Assembly (NCBI GenBank): GCA_002493965.1
Contig: DLAP01000004.1
Coordinates: 1,929-19,793 of the forward strand
Length of the DNA: 17,865 nucleotides
Direction of reading: 5' to 3'
Source: Clostridiales bacterium UBA7044
Lineage (GTDB): Bacteria > Bacillota > Clostridia > Oscillospirales > Oscillospiraceae
Part shown: piece by piece, positions 12,201 through 17,865 of the stretch
How the letters are laid out: the number at the start of each line of letters is the position of its first letter
How positions within the stretch are numbered: position 1 is the stretch's first letter
Translations under genes and position numbers: made by a program
Notes under the pieces: model-generated
What the model saw: only the letters and a program-made list of their open reading frames with translations
Told to the model about the DNA's origin: nothing
Databases searched by the model: none

Positions 12201-14341
12201 ACGTAAAGGTCGCCAGTGCTGGCGCGTTCATCTACGCCTCTGTTATGGGGCCTCAGGTGAGCATGACCGCAACCACCGCCGCAACGCTCCAGGGCAACAT
12301 TGTTTTAGGAAATCTGGAAGGCAATGCCAGCGGTGCCAGTGCCAACAACGCCATTATCGAAAACCCCTTTGAAATCGCCGGCAGCGCTCAGTTCAACAAG
12401 TTTGTTCAGTGTGAATCCCAGGAAAATGAGGAACACAGCGCCGGCTGCGACATCAAGAACAAGAACGATGCCATTTCCAGCGGCGCGTGGGATAAGCTTC
12501 GGGTGGACATCACCCTGACTTCTCTGGATGAGGCCTCCGGCTCTCCCCGGCTGTTCGTGCTGAAGGGCATGAAGCTGGACGGAACCATGAGCGCCATCAC
12601 AGATCCTATGGCTCCCGGCGACTACGGCGTCAAGGTGGAGAAAATCTATGAGGTGGACAATAACGGAAATTACGTCCGGGACTTGACAGACGAAAACGGA
12701 AACTTCATAGACGAGAGCCACGCTTTCAGCGGTGCCGCGTTCTTTGTGCCGCCAAAAGCACAATATCAACTGCCCGCACTGGCGGAGGTCTATCAAAGCG
12801 GGAAGCTGTATTTCACCGTTGAGCCTGCGGTCGCAGGCAAGCAGGGCACCATCGTGAACCTGTACCGTACGGAGTTGGACAATGTCAACGTTACAGCCCT
12901 GAAGCAATGGGTGGACGATGTGGAGGTAACGGAGGATAACGTCACAAAGCAGATCGAGGTCCAGATCGCGCCGCCCGCCGGGGGTTACTGCGAGTTCACC
13001 TTGTTTGAGCATCTGGTACCCCTGAATGCAGACGGGACGCCCCAGAAGGACGGGAACGGAAACTATATTTACTTCAATGACGCCGTGAACAAAAAAGAGG
13101 TCTCCAAGGAAGGGGTCACCAACCCGGTTATGGTGAATGAAGACTCCGGGTGGTACAGCCAATGGCGGAACCTTCCCAGCTCCAAAACAGTGGACGGCAC
13201 AGAATATTATGTGCATTACACCGTGGAGGAGAGCTTCTGCTTCCCCGGCTATACCCAGAGAGGGGAGCCGATCTACAACGCAGCTACCGGACAATGGGTC
13301 ATTAAGAATGAGCCTTCTGAGGATACGGAGAAGGAGCTTACGGTCAAAAAGATCTGGCTGGATGCCCAGGGGAACAGGGTCACGGGGGACGCGCTGGAGC
13401 AGTATGTTTCCACTCTGGCCCTTTACCGTCAGGAGGGAACGGCTCCGGAGAGCCTTTCCCGGCCGGTCCACCTGAAAATTGAGGTGGTGGATCAGCAGGG
13501 GCGTGTGTTCACCGTCAATGACGGGGCACAGCCGGTGATGCTCACAGGTGAAAACGATGTGGACATCAACTTCAAGTTCTTCTCCAATGAACAGGTGCAG
13601 AACGTGATCGACAGCGGCTCCGCTTCCCGGATCCACAACTTCAATGAGCTTGCTACAAAGGAACTGGGTGCAACATGGGGCTGGGTGAACGGAGGCGCTG
13701 TAGCGCCGGCCTACGTACACATCGTCACAGGAACCATCAAGGCATCGGAGCTTACAGGAAACGCCGTAACCATCACCCTGAGAACAAGAGACGCGGCAAC
13801 GGTGGTTTTCCCCAATAACGCGACCTCGGACCAGTCAGGTACGACTCCGCTTCCCACCTATGAAGCTGTTGTGGAAGATCTGCCGGACAGCATGATTGAA
13901 TGGAATGACAATCTGAAGCTGGTGGACAGCGTTTCCCTCAGAACGGACGATGGCAAAAACTGGAGCCATACCTGGCAGAATCTTCCCTCCAAGGGGGGCA
14001 GCGGGGAAAGTTACCGCTACTACGTTGTGGAAACCGGCGTCAACGGCGGACACCCCTCTGTCAGCTACTCCATTTTGGGCAACAGCGGCACGTATTCCGG
14101 AAGGATCGGGACAGTATCTACGGCAAGCCAGCTTCCCAAGGATGCCGGCACGGTGATCCCAGGCGTGAGAAACGGGCAGATTACGGTCACAAACCGCCTG
14201 AGGCCGCCTCCGGTACTGCCTGACTCTGGCGGACAGGGCGCACACTTGTATACTTTGGGAGGGTTGCTGCTAAGCATGGCAGCCGGTCTCCTTATGTATA
14301 GCCATGGCAAACGCAGGAAGGAGGATTTTGCATCGTATTGA
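9236..14341 (+). CDS. giant LPXTG-type pilus tip adhesin with Cys/His repeats
   Basis: A 1701-residue cell-wall-anchored surface protein. Order: basic N-terminus and signal peptide (1-38, ending LTAYA); 18 copies of C-x4-H-x-H-x3-C (79-509) broken by two acidic Pro/Glu-rich linkers (about 186-215 and 253-310); a choice-of-anchor-A-like adhesion domain (about 673-1045) with NPFGDAHNYGLYLVGK, YNVFNIP, GSYTLINV and a closing QGNIVLGNLEGN; two Cna-B-like regions (about 1215-1360, starting TALKQWVDD, and 1364-1650, starting LTVKKIWLD and ending ITVTNRL); sorting signal LPDSG (1661-1665), a membrane helix and the basic tail GKRRK. As first and largest pilin gene ahead of an LPETG pilin and a class C sortase, it is best read as the tip adhesin. 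Its ligand is unknown. RBS AGAGGGGGA lies 7 bases upstream. Confidence 0.9.
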   Translation: MTGRRKSAAHRRGRLAGLLLAVYLLSLLMSQVCLTAYALDDAPAASVTETAAKENKTDVEEEAPGVELEQEEYKPVPLCGLPGHTHSAACYDMDGYLICGLEEHQHEAVCYPACGIEAHKHNEDCYDVDGKLICEKAEHEHDKVYCYPVCNKPEHVHTAECLGEDGELVCGLDRHIHGPECCPVKPNPKDQVTEPDAQDEEKDDESTKTKGHPNWLPAQCGIPEHTHTSACRDENGAYTCGLVEHSHGRDCYLPKETEAQETVETEPQETEEAPNSEQPEAPKAEEPKNPEETTEAEEPKPEERKVYCGKEEHAHSESCEDTDGNLICNKEAHKHDDSCYVTPEEAQPQEKPLYCGKDEHTHGDGCYDENGELTCTLEAHIHTDECYVNLDEPVTNCGFEAHVHTDACYDENHENILCVKAEHTHTDECFVPVFCGHVAHTHSALCLDVEGNRVCGMEEHTHEEGCFVDVPEGMMLTCGLTAHTHTDACYGEDGELICEIPEHQHTEECFSPILEGTVYYPVTDTDELDPSTAYLILKEEEGESFLLSAGLEILPVQVEKGADAQGNACVRMNFGDPVSVMTLEELEGQEGPEDSGQAEVQEGPAQELKWIPEKDSTQTLTNAENTDNQVDVIKEGDMMRLSLMMGSEPVSVDGIALYAVNAEGVPECDPDTCPLKVYLQWDDPDDIYDTMSNLNPFGDAHNYGLYLVGKKDGEGNLIGGDLNSYGVTHCNAAIAGDIKGSCAGITYDSGSNNDYSANATVQNEVGLLLGGSAADAGTVVARNGSIIAQSLDGLDMLDGDDDHFHRATEEQLTAYFDTARENLIAMNGTITDYCEGMYNGSSFTLDPSVPWTAADPHEGSVKGLSDSQVDPSKGIAGATYESFGNNCNLWLHGENNSYNVFNIPSSVLTEKVGTASKERMIYLDVPYGSYTLINVIDESGNGVLENFVMTLKYQDSNKNFIAQPANKEVNDDYKQTQRTLVNFDKTITDVKVASAGAFIYASVMGPQVSMTATTAATLQGNIVLGNLEGNASGASANNAIIENPFEIAGSAQFNKFVQCESQENEEHSAGCDIKNKNDAISSGAWDKLRVDITLTSLDEASGSPRLFVLKGMKLDGTMSAITDPMAPGDYGVKVEKIYEVDNNGNYVRDLTDENGNFIDESHAFSGAAFFVPPKAQYQLPALAEVYQSGKLYFTVEPAVAGKQGTIVNLYRTELDNVNVTALKQWVDDVEVTEDNVTKQIEVQIAPPAGGYCEFTLFEHLVPLNADGTPQKDGNGNYIYFNDAVNKKEVSKEGVTNPVMVNEDSGWYSQWRNLPSSKTVDGTEYYVHYTVEESFCFPGYTQRGEPIYNAATGQWVIKNEPSEDTEKELTVKKIWLDAQGNRVTGDALEQYVSTLALYRQEGTAPESLSRPVHLKIEVVDQQGRVFTVNDGAQPVMLTGENDVDINFKFFSNEQVQNVIDSGSASRIHNFNELATKELGATWGWVNGGAVAPAYVHIVTGTIKASELTGNAVTITLRTRDAATVVFPNNATSDQSGTTPLPTYEAVVEDLPDSMIEWNDNLKLVDSVSLRTDDGKNWSHTWQNLPSKGGSGESYRYYVVETGVNGGHPSVSYSILGNSGTYSGRIGTVSTASQLPKDAGTVIPGVRNGQITVTNRLRPPPVLPDSGGQGAHLYTLGGLLLSMAAGLLMYSHGKRRKEDFASY
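9470..10762 (+). repeat. coding repeat: 18 x C-x4-H-x-H-x3-C units
   Basis: Within the adhesin, residues 79-509 contain 18 units such as CGLPGHTHSAAC, CGLEEHQHEAVC, CGKDEHTHGDGC and CEIPEHQHTEEC; one unit (CEKAEHEHDKVYC) has an extra residue. Most occur in pairs joined by a short Y-x-(D/E)-x-(D/N)-G-x-L-x-C linker, giving a period of about 26-30 residues. Two Cys and two His per unit recall metal-binding ligand sets. The array is interrupted by two Glu/Pro-rich spacers. At DNA level the copies are diverged, so recent slippage is unlikely. Confidence 0.9.
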
Positions 14342-14407
14342 TCTCTATGATGCCAATTCGCCTAACGACAACTGCTTCGGCAGGAAAACGAAGAAAGGAA
14401 AAATGAT

Positions 14408-15949
14408 ATGAAACACATGAGAAAAATCCTCAGCCTCCTTCTGGCTCTGGTAATGGTTCTGGGACTGGCTACCACCGCTCTGGCGGCGGATGGTGACGGC
14501 ACAGCCACGCTGAAGGAATATACGTTCAAGATCCAAAACTCAGCAACAGGCCATAACTATGTAGCTTACCAGGTTTTCAAGGGTGATTATGATGAGCAGA
14601 GCAAGGTCCTGACCAATATTGATTGGGGCAGCGGCGTGGTGGCGGATGGAGACGATGGACTGCTGAAATATTTGGTAGATAACTACGCCTCCTGCAAGGA
14701 CTGCACAACCGCAATCGATGTGGCCGACGTGCTGAAGGCGGATAAAGTGGAGAATTTCTCCAACGCTGTCGCCACGCATCTGGATACCGCAGCGGGCAGC
14801 GCCACTGTCCCTGAGGATGGGTATTACAACATCAAGGTCACCGGAGATGGCTACTACTTCATCCAGGACGAGGCGAATCTGGCCGACAAAAACGAAGTGG
14901 CGACCAAGTACATTATGTTGGTCACAAAAGAAGACGTGACGATCGTCAAGGTCAAGGGCGACGTACCCACCCTGACGAAAAAGGTGGATGACGTGAACGA
15001 CACCCCTGACGGAACAAGCAGCGGATCGAACAGTGATTCCGCCAGCTATGATATTGGCGATGACGTGCCCTTCCATTTAAATATTACCATTCCCACGGAT
15101 GTCAAGGACTATTCTGAATATCAACTGGAGATCACGGATACCCTGTCCAAAGGCCTGACCTACAATAGCGACGCGAAGGTGACGAAAGCTGGCGTTGATG
15201 TTACCGACAAATTTACAATCAATTCTGCCACAAATGCAGATGGGGTAACGACACTGACCATTGCGTGTGCGGACATCAAGGAAACGGATGGCTTGAATAT
15301 CAGTGATATGACAAACCTCAAGGTGGACTACACCGCAAAACTGAATGAAAACGCGGTCACCGGCGGCAGCGGAAATGAAAACAAAGCATTTTTGAAATTC
15401 TCCAATGACCCCTACAAAAAGACCCTGGGCAAGACGCCTGAGGATAAGGTCGTGGTCTTCACATTCAAGGTCATTATCAACAAGGTGACAACTGGTGATC
15501 AGGCTTTGACGGGCGCTGCCTTCAAGCTGGAAAAACAAACGGGCGCGGATACCTGGACGGAGGTTGGAAACGTGGATATTACAGATCCTGCGAATGATGC
15601 CATCTCCACCTTTACCTTTAACGGTCTGGACAACGGTATTTACAGACTGACCGAGACCAGAACCCCTGCCGGCTATAACAGCATCAAGCCCATCACCTTC
15701 CGAATCTGGGCAACACACGACAGCAACAGTGAGGATCCTAAACTGACGGATCTTCACGCAACCGGCGAAATTACTCTGACTCCGAACATGAATGACGGCT
15801 CCCTGACCGGCAAGGTCATGAACAAGCCGGGCAATACGCTGCCCGAAACCGGCGGCATCGGCACCACCATCTTCTACGTCGTTGGCGTAATCCTGGTTCT
15901 GGGCGCTGGCGTCCTGCTGGTCACCAAGAAGCGCACCGCGAAGCGGTAA
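14408..15949 (+). CDS. LPETG-anchored major pilin (SpaA/SpaH type)
   Basis: A 513-residue pilin. Signal peptide 1-26 (KILSLLLALVMVLGLATTALA); N-terminal pilin domain (about 30-185, YTFKIQNSATGHNYVAYQVF at its start); a central domain (about 190-330) beginning PTLTKKVDD with YDIGDDVPFHLNITIP; a C-terminal Cna-B/SpaA domain (about 355-465) with FKVIINKVTTGDQALTGAAF and the E-box-like RLTETRTPAGY that forms lysine-asparagine isopeptide bonds; sorting signal LPETG (478-482), a membrane helix and KKRTAKR. Multi-domain architecture and size match shaft subunits polymerised by class C sortases. The usual YPK pilin motif is not obvious; a lysine near VKVKGDVPTLTKKV is the best candidate acceptor. The RBS GAAAGGAA precedes the ATG. 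The gene ends at a GC-rich terminator. Confidence 0.92.
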   Translation: MKHMRKILSLLLALVMVLGLATTALAADGDGTATLKEYTFKIQNSATGHNYVAYQVFKGDYDEQSKVLTNIDWGSGVVADGDDGLLKYLVDNYASCKDCTTAIDVADVLKADKVENFSNAVATHLDTAAGSATVPEDGYYNIKVTGDGYYFIQDEANLADKNEVATKYIMLVTKEDVTIVKVKGDVPTLTKKVDDVNDTPDGTSSGSNSDSASYDIGDDVPFHLNITIPTDVKDYSEYQLEITDTLSKGLTYNSDAKVTKAGVDVTDKFTINSATNADGVTTLTIACADIKETDGLNISDMTNLKVDYTAKLNENAVTGGSGNENKAFLKFSNDPYKKTLGKTPEDKVVVFTFKVIINKVTTGDQALTGAAFKLEKQTGADTWTEVGNVDITDPANDAISTFTFNGLDNGIYRLTETRTPAGYNSIKPITFRIWATHDSNSEDPKLTDLHATGEITLTPNMNDGSLTGKVMNKPGNTLPETGGIGTTIFYVVGVILVLGAGVLLVTKKRTAKR

Positions 15950-15963
15950 TTCCATGCGATTTT

Positions 15964-15995
15964 TCCCGGGGGGACCCCTCCCCCCGGGATTTCCC
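15964..15995 (+). terminator. GC-rich hairpin terminator between major pilin and sortase
   Basis: TCCCGGGGGG (15964-15973) pairs perfectly with CCCCCCGGGA (15980-15989) around a six-base loop, followed by TTTCCCCCCTTT. It lies 15 bases past the pilin stop and directly before a new promoter, so it should limit read-through from the abundant pilin message into the sortase gene. Confidence 0.75.
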
Positions 15996-15998
15996 CCC

Positions 15999-16027
15999 TT
16001 TACACCAAAGGCTTTTTCTGATATAAT
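15999..16027 (+). promoter_or_regulatory. internal promoter for the sortase and minor pilin genes
   Basis: -35 TTTACA (15999-16004), 17-base spacer, perfect -10 TATAAT (16022-16027) preceded by TG (extended -10). It gives the sortase and last pilin gene their own transcription start, near 16034, and so a different stoichiometry from the pilin shaft. Confidence 0.85.
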
Positions 16028-16059
16028 TCATTGTATATAACCGCAAGGAGAACCCTGTC

Positions 16060-16920
16060 ATGAAAAAAGACACCATTACTACCATATTACTTGTTTTGGT
16101 CTTAGTCATAGGGCTGTCCTTGCTGCTGTATCCTACCATCAGCGACTGGTGGAACGCGGTGCATCAGTCCTATGCAGTGACCGATTACAACAGTAAGGTC
16201 ATTGCCATGGACACCAGCGCCTATGAGAAGCTTTTGACAGACGCCGAAGCATACAACCTTACCCTCCTGGGCAGAGACGACGACCGATTCGAAATGACGG
16301 ACGAGGAACGGGCAGAATATGAGGGAATTCTGGATGTATCCGGCACGGGAATTATGGCGACTATTGAGATTCCTAAGCTGGATGTGAAATTCCCTATCTA
16401 CCACGGCACCAGCGAAGGCGTTCTCCGGATTGCCATCGGTCATGTGGAAGGCTCTTCCCTGCCGGTGGGCGGTGCGGGAACCCACTGTGTCCTGTCTGGA
16501 CACCGGGGGCTGCCCAGCGCCCGGCTCTTCACCGACCTGGACAAAATGAAAGAGGGAGACACCTTCGAAATCCAGGTCTTAAATGACCGACTGACCTATC
16601 AGGTGGACCAGATCGTCACGGTTCTGCCCTATGAGATGGACGAACTGGCCATTGACGAAACGAAAGACTACTGCACCTTAGTCACCTGTACTCCTTACGG
16701 TATCAATACTCACCGCCTCCTGGTTCGGGGCCATCGGGTGGAGAATGCCCCCGCACTGGAGACCCAGCCGAAGGAGACTCAGGCTCCCCAGCCTGAAGAC
16801 ACTGGTCACACCATGGAAATGGAAAAACTGCTGCACCTGCTGACCCTGATTCTGGTCCTGGCGGCGGGGCTGACGGTACTGCTGATCATCCTGCTGGCTA
16901 CTAACCGCAGGAAAAAATAG
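16060..16920 (+). CDS. class C sortase (pilin polymerase)
   Basis: A 286-residue membrane transpeptidase. Class C sortases cleave the LPXTG-like signal of pilins and join the new C-terminus to a lysine of the next subunit. An N-terminal membrane anchor (about 6-25) is followed by an extracellular helical segment, then the sortase barrel from IMATIEIPKLDVKFPIYHGT. Catalytic residues are all present: H148 in LSGHRG, C210 in TLVTCTPYG and R219 in NTHRLLVRG. A second C-terminal membrane helix (about 255-282) and a basic tail are typical of the class. The canonical DPF/DPW lid motif is not seen in the pre-barrel region (DDRFEMTDEER). RBS AAGGAG (16045-16050); own promoter just upstream. It is followed 13 bases later by the minor pilin gene. 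Confidence 0.95.
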   Translation: MKKDTITTILLVLVLVIGLSLLLYPTISDWWNAVHQSYAVTDYNSKVIAMDTSAYEKLLTDAEAYNLTLLGRDDDRFEMTDEERAEYEGILDVSGTGIMATIEIPKLDVKFPIYHGTSEGVLRIAIGHVEGSSLPVGGAGTHCVLSGHRGLPSARLFTDLDKMKEGDTFEIQVLNDRLTYQVDQIVTVLPYEMDELAIDETKDYCTLVTCTPYGINTHRLLVRGHRVENAPALETQPKETQAPQPEDTGHTMEMEKLLHLLTLILVLAAGLTVLLIILLATNRRKK

Positions 16921-16933
16921 GAGAGAAACGCGT

Positions 16934-17749
16934 ATGGTACGACATTCTGATCTCAAATACACCGGCGTCCGCAGGCTGCTGCTACCCTGCCTGTGCCTGG
17001 TGCTGCTCCTTTCTCTGGCCCTGCCCGTCTTTGCTGAGGTGCCGGACCTGACGAAAACAGGCAGCATCACTCTGACCATGCGCTATGAGGGGGAAACGAT
17101 CAGCGGCGGGTCCATGACGCTGTACCGTGTGGGCGACATTGCCGAGGATGACGGGGACTATTTCTTCCGGCTTAATGACTTTTTCGCCCCCAGCCGCGTT
17201 TCCCTGGCCGATCCCACAGACCCGGTGTCCGCCCTGGCCCTGCAAAAATACGCCCAGGACCACAAGGCCCAGGGCACCAAGCGAATCATCAACGATAAAG
17301 GTCAGGCGGTCTTCTCTGGCTTGGAGCCGGGACTATACCTGCTGAGTCAGGAAACTCCCTCCAAGGGCTTCGAGCCTGCCGCGCCCTTCCTGATTTCGGT
17401 ACCCATGAAGGAGAACGGTGCCTACGTCTATGACGTGAGTGCTCTGCCGAAGGTGGCCCTGGTCCCCGAGCCCACCACTGTGCCCCCCACCGTTCCCAAC
17501 ACCCCCCTGGCCAAGACCGGCCAGAGTGTGATCCCCATTTACGTTCTGGCCTCTATCGGCGTGGTGCTGGTCCTGGCGGGCTGGCTCATGACCCAGAGGA
17601 AACCCGGCGACGATTCCGATGACGATCCCTCCGGCCCTGACGCCTCCGCTCCGGAAACGGAAGCTGCTCCGCAAACGGTGGAAACCCCGGAAAGCCCGGA
17701 AGACCCGGACACGCCGGACGTCCCTGATCAGCCAACCAACCAGGCGTAA
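16934..17749 (+). CDS. minor pilin with LAKTG sorting signal and acidic C-terminal tail
   Basis: A 271-residue secreted protein. Signal peptide 1-34 (LLLPCLCLVLLLSLALPVFA); one Cna-B/SpaA-like pilin domain (about 38-175) with GSITLTMRYEGETISGGSMT at its start and the E-box-like GLYLLSQETPSKGF; a Pro/Thr-rich stalk; a sorting-signal-like LAKTG (192-196); a membrane helix (about 200-222) and TQRK. Unlike ordinary sorting signals, which end within a few basic residues, a further ~47 residues rich in Asp, Glu and Pro follow. The position behind the sortase and single-domain size suit a basal or ancillary pilin. RBS GGAGAG overlaps the end of the sortase gene. The LAKTG variant (Ala for Pro) may be recognised by the class C sortase or by a separate housekeeping enzyme. 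Confidence 0.85.
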   Translation: MVRHSDLKYTGVRRLLLPCLCLVLLLSLALPVFAEVPDLTKTGSITLTMRYEGETISGGSMTLYRVGDIAEDDGDYFFRLNDFFAPSRVSLADPTDPVSALALQKYAQDHKAQGTKRIINDKGQAVFSGLEPGLYLLSQETPSKGFEPAAPFLISVPMKENGAYVYDVSALPKVALVPEPTTVPPTVPNTPLAKTGQSVIPIYVLASIGVVLVLAGWLMTQRKPGDDSDDDPSGPDASAPETEAAPQTVETPESPEDPDTPDVPDQPTNQA

Positions 17750-17776
17750 CCCCCACGTCTGGCCCCCCATCCTGCA

Positions 17777-17809
17777 AAAGCCCATCCGATTCCGGATGGG
17801 CTTTCGGTT
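17777..17809 (+). terminator. terminator at the end of the pilus locus
   Basis: A perfect 12-bp stem, 17777-17788 with 17793-17804, has a four-base loop and AAAA on the 5' side. The T-run after it is short, but stem quality and location 28 bases past the last pilus stop make it the likely end of the transcript. Confidence 0.7.
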
Positions 17810-17834
17810 GTCAAAAATCCCCTTTCCCCTCTAT

Positions 17835-17865
17835 GGAAACTCTGAATCAATCGTCTGCGGTTGAC
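17835..17865. repeat. 80-bp inverted-repeat element, right copy (cut by window edge)
   Basis: GGAAACTCTGAATCAATCGT followed by CTGCGGTTGAC matches the inverted complement of 8215-8245 with a few substitutions (GGAAGCGCTGAATCAATCGT, then CTGCGGCTAAG). Only the first ~31 bases are inside the window. Confidence 0.7.

Noticed and set aside
12305..13720. 471-codon minus-strand frame, and similar ones at 15077-15955 and 3748-4650
   Set aside because: All lie opposite genes with recognisable domains and lack ribosome binding sites.

Overview
The window looks like a chromosomal segment of a Gram-positive anaerobic Clostridia bacterium, most likely a gut Oscillospirales relative. This is inferred, not searched. 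The support is the set of families present (pyruvate, phosphate dikinase, an ECF-transporter S component under a tetrahydrofolate riboswitch, an ECF-type sigma factor with a DUF4179 protein, sortase-assembled pili with Cna-B-type domains), strong AGGAGG-type ribosome binding sites, TTGACA/TATAAT promoters, moderately high GC, and many short palindromic repeats of the kind that litter such genomes.

Left part (1-5.5 kb, housekeeping). Reading leftward: the N-terminal part of ppdK runs off the left edge; then a folate-type ECF S component with a C-terminal extension. Its leader holds a convincing THF riboswitch, followed by a second, large structured element that pairs the gene's Shine-Dalgarno with an anti-Shine-Dalgarno and contains a GAAA-loop terminator. 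Reading rightward comes a ParB/Noc-family protein, ending at a hairpin shared with a convergent sigma factor/DUF4179 (putative anti-sigma) pair that overlaps by ATGA.

Middle (5.5-8.6 kb, repeat-rich). A response-regulator gene keeps its promoter, a 16-bp palindrome, RBS and first codons, but is frameshifted and cut off by a cluster of palindromic modules. The module boundaries match the 3' part of a nearby tRNA-Arg(CCG) gene, whose tail and terminator appear again as inverted copies. Then come a DivIVA-like coiled-coil protein, a 79-nt long hairpin, a FliB-family lysine-N-methylase, and an 80-bp inverted-repeat element that supplies the stop codon of a small XRE-type regulator.

Right part (8.6-17.8 kb, pilus locus). 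Divergent from the XRE gene is a near-consensus promoter, then a ~585-nt non-coding leader with palindromes and a 14-bp direct repeat. The pilus genes follow: a 1701-residue tip adhesin (signal peptide, 18 units of C-x4-H-x-H-x3-C, a choice-of-anchor-A-like domain, Cna-B-like domains, LPDSG sorting signal); an LPETG major pilin; a GC-rich hairpin terminator followed at once by a new promoter; a class C sortase with H148/C210/R219; and a small LAKTG pilin with an unusual acidic tail after its membrane segment. The locus ends at a hairpin, and the window then enters a second copy of the 80-bp element, so the XRE regulator plus pilus genes are bracketed by copies of one repeat. The most unusual items are the Cys/His repeat array, the second RNA element downstream of the THF riboswitch, the tRNA-tail palindrome cluster, and the bracketing repeats.
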